Assembly (NCBI GenBank): GCA_903938205.1
Contig: CAJACJ010000269.1
Span: 1 to 5,389, forward strand
Direction of reading: 5' to 3'
DNA: 5,389 nucleotides
Origin: an uncultured bacterium
Lineage (GTDB): Bacteria > Planctomycetota > Phycisphaerae > Phycisphaerales > SM1A02
Shown: piece after piece, positions 1-4,556 of the stretch
Position numbering within the stretch: position 1 is the stretch's first letter
How the letters are laid out: each line of letters opens with the position of its first letter
Program-made: the position numbers and the translations under genes
The notes under the pieces: generated by a model
Database searches by the model: none
Told to the model about the DNA's origin: nothing
What the model saw: the letters and a program-made list of their open reading frames with translations, nothing else

Positions 1-399
1 ATGTTGAAATCCATCATCAAGAACAACCACATCGCACGAAGGATTTTTTACGCGTGTCGCCGCAATGCGCCGCGCGCGATCGGCGCCAACCGCGACAATA
101 ATGCCGGGCAAGGCCGCGCGATGCTCCAACACTTCGTCGGCCTTTTCACCGCCTTTGTGCCCGCGCAACGCAATCATGGGCGCGTGCCCACCAGCCTGCA
201 GCGCGCGCACAATCCACTGCGTCACTGGAGTTTTTCCAGTTCCACCCGCGGTGATATTTCCAACGCTGATCACGGGCAATCCACAATCAATTGGAAGCTG
301 TCGTTCCAAACGATTGCCACGCGCACGAATCGCCGCGCCATACCCAACGCTTGCGGCTGCCGCGAAAGGATCCATCCAAGTTGGCAGCGGTCCACTCAT
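1..399 (-). CDS. lpxK: Tetraacyldisaccharide 4'-kinase (LpxK), C-terminus beyond left edge
   Basis: LpxK uses ATP to phosphorylate the 4' position of the lipid A disaccharide precursor at the inner face of the cytoplasmic membrane. The visible 133 residues are the N-terminal part of a protein that is usually over 300 aa. They show an N-terminal segment matching the membrane-associated helix (MDPFAAAASVGYGAAIRARG), then LPVISVGNITAGGTGKTPV with the P-loop GGTGKTP at residues 52-58, an ADE at 87-89 where the family has a GDE, GADR at 105-108, and the family signature DDGFQH at 128-133 at the window edge. The usual SRGYG block reads ALRGHKG here and is followed by a shortened stretch. The ATG at 399 forms an ATGA overlap with the maf stop. 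An in-frame ATG at 405, two codons earlier, is an equally possible start; both lie just after a GAGAAAG ribosome-binding-like run. Translational coupling to maf is likely. The family call is firm. Confidence 0.93.
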   Translation of the reverse strand, partial: MSGPLPTWMDPFAAAASVGYGAAIRARGNRLERQLPIDCGLPVISVGNITAGGTGKTPVTQWIVRALQAGGHAPMIALRGHKGGEKADEVLEHRAALPGIIVAVGADRARRIAATRVKNPSCDVVVLDDGFQH

Positions 400-983
400 T
401 GACATTCTTTCTCAATTTGCAAAATGAATTCTTTCACTCGGCGCCATGGAAGTCCGGCCACCGTGTCTAGATCACCATCACAATGTAGTCGCCATCCATC
501 CGCCATTCGCTCGCCAATGTCATAACCACCAGCGCGCCCTTGCCACAAATCACTCTCAATATAATTGTGCAATATTTCCTGACCAACCGCTTCAATGGTC
601 ACAAATGCCTGGTCAAAAAATGTCCACTGCCGATGCTCCCACACAATGCATACTCCAGTCACCACGCGATGCGCTCCGCGAAACGCCAACTCCATCATGG
701 ATGCGGCCTCTAAACGACTGCGCGGCTTGCCAACTGCGTGTCCGTCCATTTCACAAATCGTGTCGGCGGCCAAAATGAATTTGCCTGCGCAGCGCGGCGC
801 GAATGTTTCCACAACAGAGTGCGCCTTCAATTGCGCAATTCGCATTGCGTTCTGCTCAACCACGCCCTCGGGCGCTTCGGCGGCATCATCAAAAAGAGCC
901 TCAATTGCCTCAAATTCAACGCCCTCACGACGCAGAATCCGCATTCGGTTCGCCGAACGGCTTGCCAACACCAAAGATCTCAT
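396..983 (-). CDS. maf: Maf family nucleoside triphosphate pyrophosphatase
   Basis: Maf proteins are cytoplasmic house-cleaning enzymes that hydrolyse non-canonical or surplus nucleoside triphosphates to monophosphate and pyrophosphate. This 195-residue product has the usual family length. Its motifs occur in order: LASRSANR at 6-13 (the SxSPRR loop), K53-A54, AADTI at 72-76 with the conserved Asp74, GKPRS at 85-89, HRVVTG at 105-110, YIES at 141-144, GRAGGYDI at 149-156 (normally DKAGAYGI) and AGLP at 176-179. Two positions depart from consensus: SPRR has become SANR, losing the first Arg, and the Lys of DKAG is Arg150. The substrate (dTTP/UTP or m7GTP class) therefore cannot be assigned. 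I chose the ATG at 983, giving MRSLVLAS, over an upstream in-frame TTG at 998, because Maf proteins begin right before the LAS motif. It lies upstream of lpxK in the same unit and overlaps it by 4 bp. Confidence 0.9.
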   Translation of the reverse strand: MRSLVLASRSANRMRILRREGVEFEAIEALFDDAAEAPEGVVEQNAMRIAQLKAHSVVETFAPRCAGKFILAADTICEMDGHAVGKPRSRLEAASMMELAFRGAHRVVTGVCIVWEHRQWTFFDQAFVTIEAVGQEILHNYIESDLWQGRAGGYDIGERMADGWRLHCDGDLDTVAGLPWRRVKEFILQIEKECQ

Positions 984-1059
984 GAATATGCATCCCAAAT
1001 CATGGTTTCAACGGATGGTAGTCACACCCTTGCTCATTCCCTTCATGAGTTGATGAATA
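984..1059. promoter_or_regulatory. Divergent intergenic spacer between maf and the kinase gene
   Basis: These 76 bp separate two divergent start codons, so both promoters should lie here or reach into the coding regions. I see no convincing -35/-10 pair on either strand. A short inverted repeat, CTCAT at 1033-1037 with ATGAG at 1045-1049, sits just before the kinase start. Neither start codon has a strong purine-rich ribosome-binding site. The closest is GGGA about nine bases before the maf ATG. Confidence 0.4.
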
Positions 1060-2484
1060 ATGTCTGAAATACCTCCGGTCGAAATTCCTCAATCACATTT
1101 TAAAGGACCCTCTGTATATAGTTGCAATCTCACCGCCGAGCGAACATTGACAGACCCCATTCCAAAACCAAATATTCCAGATCCGGCCGGACAATCCGGC
1201 TCGCCGAGTGGAACGTTTGCCTCCAGTGGAACTTCATCTCCAGGAGACAGCGCCGCGGGCAGGTCCAGTGGCGATACGGTTGTTGGACGTGTTGTTGTGG
1301 AACGTGGCTTGGCCACAAACGATGAAGTGGAAAAGTGCCGCGAACTTCTCAAGCGACTTCCGCCAGGCAGCCGTCTAAGCGACATCCTGATTCAAAAAGA
1401 AGTCATCACTCGCCGCCAATTCGCGCGCGTGCAACGCGAGTTGGAAAGCACGCGGCCACTGAAAGCAATTCCGGGCTATCAACGAATGCAGAAATTGGGC
1501 GCGGGTGCAATGGCGGAAGTTTTTCTAGCCAAGCAACTTTCACTCGATCGTTTGGTGGCCATTAAAATCCTTCCCTTAAAATTTTCCAGCGATCCCAAAT
1601 TTATTGAGCGCTTCTATAAGGAAGGCCGCGCCGCTGCCAAGCTCAATGATCAGCACATCGTTGGCGCGCTGGATGTTGGTCAAGCCGGCGATCAACATTA
1701 TTTTGTCATGGAGTATGTCGACGGCGAAACCGTGCACGACCGCATTTTGCGCAAGCGACGCATTGGCGAGAAGGAGTCCGTGGAAATTGTCATGCAAGTC
1801 GCCAAGGCTCTCAAGCATGCGCATCAAATGGGTTTTATTCATCGCGATATCAAACCCAAGAACATCATGATCAACAAGGCGGAGGTTGTGAAGCTTGCGG
1901 ATCTTGGTCTTGCCCGCGCGCTAAGCGATCGCGAAGCGGCTGAAGCTGAGGCCGGCAAAGCCTTTGGAACACCGTATTACATCAGTCCCGAGCAGGCCAA
2001 AGGCAAAACCGATATTGGTCCAACTGCGGACATTTACGGCCTTGGCGCGACTTTTTATCACATGATCACGGGCAAGGTTCCGTTTGAAGGCAAGAGCGCC
2101 GCGGATGTCATGCAAAAGCAAATTCGTGAGCCACTTATTCCGCCGGATCATGTGGTGTCAGAAATTTCAGCGGGCGTGGCCTTGATTATTGAAATGATGA
2201 TGGCAAAGGATCCGCGCGATCGCTACCAAAGCGCCGCGCAACTTTTGGAAGATCTTGAATCCGCGCACGATGGCCACGATCCAATTCATGCGCGCCCTTC
2301 GCACACGCTGGTTTCGTCGCTGGCAAAAACTTCCTCCGACAGCGCGGATGCGCCATCGGAAGTTCGTCGCTTCGAAGGTTCACCAAGCGCAATCCCCTGG
2401 AAATTCATTTTCATCGGTGGCTTGCTCTTGGCCAGCTTGTTGGCGAATCTGTTTTTGTACATGCGCCATGGACCGCCGCATTAA
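1060..2484 (+). CDS. Hanks-type Ser/Thr protein kinase with C-terminal membrane anchor
   Basis: This is a bacterial eukaryotic-like Ser/Thr kinase (474 aa) that should phosphorylate proteins in the cytoplasm while tethered to the membrane. Residues 44-72 are a Ser/Gly/Pro-rich, probably disordered stretch. Residues 75-130 (GRVVVERGLA... SRLSDILIQKEVITRRQF) resemble the GspE/MshE N-terminal domain. The kinase core spans about 140-400: glycine loop LGAGAMAEV (146-154, third Gly replaced by Ala), VAIK Lys169, alpha-C Glu188, HRDIKPKN (catalytic Asp263, Lys265, Asn268), DLG Asp281 in place of DFG, GTPYYISPEQ (303-312, APE-type Glu311), DIY Asp324 and Arg388. All catalytic residues are present, so it should be active. 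A hydrophobic helix at about 447-467 is followed by only a few residues, so there is no extracellular sensor domain. The ATG at 1060 was chosen because nearby upstream ATGs meet stops within a few codons. Targets and signal are unknown. Confidence 0.95.
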   Translation: MSEIPPVEIPQSHFKGPSVYSCNLTAERTLTDPIPKPNIPDPAGQSGSPSGTFASSGTSSPGDSAAGRSSGDTVVGRVVVERGLATNDEVEKCRELLKRLPPGSRLSDILIQKEVITRRQFARVQRELESTRPLKAIPGYQRMQKLGAGAMAEVFLAKQLSLDRLVAIKILPLKFSSDPKFIERFYKEGRAAAKLNDQHIVGALDVGQAGDQHYFVMEYVDGETVHDRILRKRRIGEKESVEIVMQVAKALKHAHQMGFIHRDIKPKNIMINKAEVVKLADLGLARALSDREAAEAEAGKAFGTPYYISPEQAKGKTDIGPTADIYGLGATFYHMITGKVPFEGKSAADVMQKQIREPLIPPDHVVSEISAGVALIIEMMMAKDPRDRYQSAAQLLEDLESAHDGHDPIHARPSHTLVSSLAKTSSDSADAPSEVRRFEGSPSAIPWKFIFIGGLLLASLLANLFLYMRHGPPH

Positions 2485-2496
2485 AGCGCCGGCGCT
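2485..2496. repeat. 12-bp perfect GC-rich palindrome between convergent genes
   Basis: AGCGCCGGCGCT reads identically on both strands and starts one base after the kinase stop codon, inside the 26-bp gap to the convergent RidA-family stop. As RNA it could form only a 4-bp stem with a CCGG loop, and no T-run follows on either side. It might contribute to bidirectional transcript ending, but it is not a classical intrinsic terminator. Confidence 0.4.
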
Positions 2497-2510
2497 CCAG
2501 GACATTTCAA

Positions 2511-2978
2511 TCAAGAACTTATTTCAGCGAGTAACTCCACCTCAACACTGGCGCCAAGTGGCAATGCAATATTTCCAACCGCCGCACGCGCATGGCGGCC
2601 GGCTTCACCAAAAATTTGCTGCAGTAATTCACTGGCACCATTGGCCACCTTTGGCTGCTCTGTAAAGCCTGCATCACTGCACACAAATACTCCCACGCGA
2701 ATAATTTTATGGATGCGATCCAATCCGCCCGCCGCATCCGCCAACACCGCAAGACCATTCAGCACGCACTGCCGGGCCGCCGCGGCTGCCGCCTCTATTG
2801 AAGTCTTGCTTGGAACAGAACCGGTGGCGATTAATTTTCCATCTTGAAATGGAAGCTGCCCACTCACATAAACAAGATTTCCCGTGCGCACAAATGGCAC
2901 ATAGGCCGCCACTGGCTTGGGGGCAGGCGGAAGAGTAAGTCCAAGAACCTTCAGACGATCGGTAGGTGATTCATTCAT
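2511..2978 (-). CDS. RidA/YjgF/YER057c/UK114 family protein
   Basis: RidA-family proteins are small cytoplasmic trimers. The best known member deaminates reactive enamine/imine intermediates from pyridoxal-phosphate enzymes; other subgroups have different or unknown substrates. This product is 155 aa, longer than the roughly 130 aa of classical RidA. It begins with RLKVLGLTLPPAPKPVAAYV (8-27), typical of the longer YjgF-like subgroup. The core follows: GNLVYVSGQLP (33-43), the helix around AAAAARQCVLNGLAVL (64-79), IIRVGVFV (92-99), HARAAVG with Arg131 at the position of the substrate-carboxylate-binding Arg, and the terminal strand LPLGASVEVELLAEI (139-153) with Glu148. The ATG at 2978 fits the family N-terminus. 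The open frame extends further upstream to 3065, but that extension is not family-like. No strong ribosome-binding site is visible. It stands alone, convergent with the kinase. The exact substrate is unknown, so I give no gene symbol. Confidence 0.93.
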   Translation of the reverse strand: MNESPTDRLKVLGLTLPPAPKPVAAYVPFVRTGNLVYVSGQLPFQDGKLIATGSVPSKTSIEAAAAAARQCVLNGLAVLADAAGGLDRIHKIIRVGVFVCSDAGFTEQPKVANGASELLQQIFGEAGRHARAAVGNIALPLGASVEVELLAEISS

Positions 2979-3003
2979 TTTGGCATATTGGCGGAACCGA
3001 GGG

Positions 3004-3025
3004 GGTTTCGTCAACGAACGAAACC
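3004..3025. repeat. Hairpin, 8-bp perfect stem, upstream of the RidA-family gene
   Basis: GGTTTCGT (3004-3011) and ACGAAACC (3018-3025) are exact reverse complements around a 6-base loop. On the minus strand this falls 26-47 bases before the RidA-family ATG, so it may be an operator or lie in that gene's leader. No T-run directly follows on either strand, which argues against a terminator. Confidence 0.55.
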
Positions 3026-3027
3026 TT

Positions 3028-3052
3028 GTCAAGATCTTTATTTTTTCTTGAC
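3028..3052. repeat. Hairpin, 7-bp stem with T-rich loop
   Basis: GTCAAGA (3028-3034) pairs with TCTTGAC (3046-3052) around an 11-base T-rich loop. The arm can be extended by two pairs if one C is bulged. It directly follows the previous hairpin, and on the minus strand one arm contains TTGACA, a perfect -35 hexamer. However, the matching -10 position reads GAAACC, so it is not a clear promoter. Two adjacent inverted repeats here could be operator sites for the RidA-family gene. Confidence 0.45.
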
Positions 3053-3091
3053 CAATTGGAATCATTTGGTAGTTTGTTCACTGATTGCTTC

Positions 3092-3134
3092 GTGCATATA
3101 CCCGCCATCGGAAATTTCCGACAGCAAATTGCAC
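3092..3134 (+). repeat. Stem GTGCA/TGCAC enclosing a 14-bp perfect palindrome
   Basis: GTGCA (3092-3096) is complementary to TGCAC (3130-3134). Between them TCGGAAATTTCCGA (3108-3121) is a perfect 14-bp palindrome that as RNA gives a 5-bp stem with an AATT loop. It is the first of four successive potential hairpins. As DNA, the palindrome also has the form of a dimeric regulator site. Strand is assigned only by analogy with the two following hairpins. Confidence 0.45.
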
Positions 3135-3139
3135 TCATT

Positions 3140-3157
3140 TGGTTGGGAAACCAACCG
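3140..3157 (+). repeat. Hairpin GGTTGG-GAAA-CCAACC with GNRA tetraloop
   Basis: GGTTGG (3141-3146) and CCAACC (3151-3156) form a perfect 6-bp stem closed by GAAA, a GNRA tetraloop, when read on the plus strand. A T/G wobble pair at 3140/3157 extends it. On the minus strand the loop is TTTC and the extension is lost, so the plus strand is the better RNA. GNRA loops often mark folded functional RNA. Confidence 0.5.
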
Positions 3158-3204
3158 TTCATCGGCTCGAAGCAGTCGACATCCTGAGTGGAAAGGCAAT
3201 GAAG

Positions 3205-3243
3205 TGCTTTGATGAACGCCACTTAGTAGCGTTTATCTAAGCG
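3205..3243 (+). repeat. Long hairpin, 15-position arms and 9-base loop
   Basis: The arms 3205-3219 and 3229-3243 align with 12 Watson-Crick pairs, two G/T wobbles (3214/3234 and 3205/3243) and one T/T mismatch (3210/3238), around a loop at 3220-3228. On the minus strand both wobbles become A/C mismatches, so the structure favours plus-strand RNA. No T-run follows, so it is not an intrinsic terminator. It is the strongest single secondary-structure candidate in the window. Confidence 0.6.
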
Positions 3244-3250
3244 AACATCG

Positions 3251-3273
3251 GCGCTCCTGAATTCAGGAATCGC
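3251..3273 (+). repeat. 14-bp perfect palindrome inside a longer imperfect hairpin
   Basis: TCCTGAATTCAGGA (3255-3268) is a perfect palindrome. GCG (3251-3253) and CGC (3271-3273) add three outer pairs across a small internal loop. As RNA it would have an AATT loop, like the palindrome at 3108-3121. It begins eight bases after the preceding long hairpin and lies about 30 bases before the TATATA box, so an operator role is equally plausible. Confidence 0.45.
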
Positions 3274-3276
3274 TTG

Positions 3277-3309
3277 TTGCCAAGGCTCATTGCCCCCTTC
3301 CTATATAGA
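3277..3309 (+). promoter_or_regulatory. Possible promoter of the pseudopilin genes
   Basis: TATATA at 3302-3307 (or TATAGA at 3304-3309) could be a -10 element. TTGCCA at 3277-3282 is a weak -35 candidate, but the spacer of 19 or more bases is longer than ideal. If used, it would give a leader of about 150 bases before the first pseudopilin. The evidence is pattern only. Confidence 0.25.
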
Positions 3310-3425
3310 TCGTTTTTATTTTCAAGCCAATTGAAATGGTTTTGAAATGGCACTTGTTTGAGATTTTCAATGAAAGGTTGCCAACGTAGGCCGCCCTTCA
3401 AGGTTTCAGCCCACTGGCTCATTGC
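3284..3425 (+). repeat. Pair of separated 10-mers GGCTCATTGC
   Basis: GGCTCATTGC occurs exactly at 3284-3293 and again at 3416-3425, in the same orientation with starts 132 bases apart. TTGCCAA also occurs twice nearby (3277-3283 and 3378-3384). The copies bracket the presumed leader region. They may be binding sites, or remnants of a diverged duplication. Confidence 0.35.
3331..3350 (+). repeat. Tandem direct repeat TTGAAATGG, 11-bp period
   Basis: TTGAAATGG is present at 3331-3339 and 3342-3350, so the two copies lie about one DNA helical turn apart, as in paired sites for a transcription factor. They fall downstream of the TATATA box and 112 bases before the first pseudopilin start. No known consensus is recognised. 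Confidence 0.4.
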
Positions 3426-3448
3426 ATTTGGATTTGGACACCCCCTTT

Positions 3449-3453
3449 GGAGA
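3449..3453 (+). promoter_or_regulatory. Ribosome binding site of the first pseudopilin
   Basis: GGAGA lies eight bases before the ATG at 3462. It decides the start: an upstream in-frame TTG at 3447 overlaps this site and would add five residues before the prepilin leader, so it is not used. Confidence 0.75.
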
Positions 3454-3461
3454 TTCACCCC

Positions 3462-4490
3462 ATGCGTAAAAATCGCGGTTTCACCCTTATCGAACTCTTA
3501 GTCGTTATTTCAATCATTGCGCTTCTGATTGGTCTTCTGTTGCCCGCCCTTTCAAAGGCTCAGCAAAATGCGAAGGAAACCAAGGACATGGCGCAAATTA
3601 AGCAGGTCCATTCTGGAATGCTGATTTTTGCGAACTCCGACAAAAAGGGTTCTTTGCCTATTCCAGGAATTGTGGATCGCAAAGGTACAACCCAAGGCGT
3701 GGGTGAAGAAGCCACGCAGGCGAACAATACTCGCTGCCTCTATTCGCTCATGATCGCCAAGGAATTCTTCAACCCAGATCTCGTGTCTGGTCCAACCGAA
3801 ACCAATCCGGTTGTTGTGGAAATGGGCAAGTCTGGAACTCCAGCCTACGACATGACTAAATATCAACCTGCGAGAGATCAATATTGGGATTATGCCTTTG
3901 GCGACAAAGTCAGCATCACGCAGAATCAAATGAATACAACTACGTCCATGGCCAAAACAGATTTTGCCCTTGGCTCGACACCCGTTCCACAGTATTGCAA
4001 CACCTCCTATGTCCACAATGCGTTGTGGGGAATTCGCCGCGACACACAGTGGAAGAACACTGCCGATTCAACCAAGCCTTTAATGGGAACACGCGGACTT
4101 GATCCAGTGATTCAAAATAAGAAGGACGAGGCAGCCGCGTTAAATTACAACAACAACTATGCAACGCAATTGATCGGGCCAAAGCAGGAATGGAACGGAA
4201 ACTTGTGTTTCGCCGACAATCACATGGAGCGCGTTCTCAGCTTCTATCCAGAAGGCGTGACCTATGAGTGCGGCGGCAATAATCCAACGCGCGACAATAT
4301 TTTCGATGCGGATTTTCCAAGTTCAGCCACGGCAAAAACATCAACCAAGTGCAACAAATATGGCGGTCAAAATGGAACAACCATTATGCCTTACTCGGCT
4401 GGCGACGCCTGGATTGGAATGTTCTCTGCCAAAATTGACGGCGACGCTGCCCTCATTGGCTTGCCTTTATTCGATCCAATGGATCGGTGA
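3462..4490 (+). CDS. Type II pseudopilin-like protein, first of a tandem pair
   Basis: This 342-residue protein has a prepilin signal: a short basic leader MRKNRG, predicted cleavage after Gly6, then FTLIE with the conserved Glu at +5 (Glu11) and a hydrophobic helix to about residue 29. A prepilin peptidase would process it; the mature protein would then sit in the inner membrane or assemble into a pseudopilus-like fibre. The large globular part carries RRDTQWK (192-198), GTRG (209-212) and LCFADNH (248-254), followed by FYPEG and Cys270. This tail resembles the planctomycete proteins with a prepilin-type leader and a C-terminal FxDGH-like motif; here the Gly of DGH is Asn253. It is far longer than classical major pseudopilins. 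The downstream gene is a paralog with the same landmarks. The start is fixed by a GGAGA site. The specific role (secretion, attachment or surface structure) cannot be told. Confidence 0.88.
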   Translation: MRKNRGFTLIELLVVISIIALLIGLLLPALSKAQQNAKETKDMAQIKQVHSGMLIFANSDKKGSLPIPGIVDRKGTTQGVGEEATQANNTRCLYSLMIAKEFFNPDLVSGPTETNPVVVEMGKSGTPAYDMTKYQPARDQYWDYAFGDKVSITQNQMNTTTSMAKTDFALGSTPVPQYCNTSYVHNALWGIRRDTQWKNTADSTKPLMGTRGLDPVIQNKKDEAAALNYNNNYATQLIGPKQEWNGNLCFADNHMERVLSFYPEGVTYECGGNNPTRDNIFDADFPSSATAKTSTKCNKYGGQNGTTIMPYSAGDAWIGMFSAKIDGDAALIGLPLFDPMDR

Positions 4491-4556
4491 TTTTCAATGC
4501 GTACACACACACCATCTTTTCAAAAATTTTCAAAACCCCTATTCGAGAAACCTACT
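4491..4556 (+). other. Short spacer between the tandem pseudopilin genes
   Basis: This 66-bp spacer contains TTTTCAAAA twice (4517-4525 and 4527-4535) in an A/T-rich patch. It has no GC-rich stem followed by T's, so no terminator, and no clear promoter. GAGAAA at 4545-4550 is a weak ribosome-binding site for the next gene. Cotranscription of both pseudopilins is likely. Confidence 0.5.

Larger units (their letters stand above)
2979..3461. other. Long intergenic region rich in inverted repeats
   Basis: About 480 bp lie between the RidA-family start (minus strand) and the first pseudopilin start (plus strand), so the region should hold promoters for both. The open frames inside it are short, lack recognisable motifs and have no supporting ribosome-binding sites, so I call no gene. 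What is present is a dense set of inverted repeats (3004-3273), a T-rich patch (3037-3046), a TATATA box (3302-3307) and short direct repeats (3284-3425), each listed separately. A structured RNA is possible. I did not recognise a known riboswitch or small-RNA family in it. Confidence 0.6.

Noticed and set aside
1..402. Plus-strand open frame across the left edge
   Set aside because: It is the antisense shadow of lpxK, whose minus-strand reading has a clear P-loop and DDGFQH signature.
1033..1049. CTCAT/ATGAG inverted repeat before the kinase
   Set aside because: A five-bp stem is too short to claim an operator or attenuator; mentioned only within the spacer entry.
2485..2510. Intrinsic terminator between the convergent genes
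   Set aside because: The palindrome gives only a 4-bp stem with a tight loop and has no T-run on either strand; kept only as a palindrome.
3027..3032. TTGACA on the minus strand as the RidA-family promoter -35
   Set aside because: At a 17-base spacing the downstream hexamer is GAAACC, unlike a -10 element.
2979..3065. 29-residue N-terminal extension of the RidA-family protein
   Set aside because: The extension is basic, not family-like, and is encoded by the two hairpins; the ATG at 2978 matches the expected N-terminus.
2971..3222. 83-residue minus-strand open frame overlapping the RidA-family start
   Set aside because: It covers the hairpin cluster, has no family features and overlaps a firm gene start in another frame.
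3237..3458. 73-residue minus-strand open frame in the intergenic region
   Set aside because: No recognisable motif or ribosome-binding site, and it runs through the repeats and the likely pilin promoter.
3447..3461. TTG start adding five residues to the first pseudopilin
   Set aside because: The GGAGA ribosome-binding site overlaps it, and the ATG at 3462 gives a normal short basic prepilin leader.
4517..4535. TTTTCAAAA repeat as a terminator between the pseudopilins
   Set aside because: It is A/T only, with no GC stem; more likely compositional.
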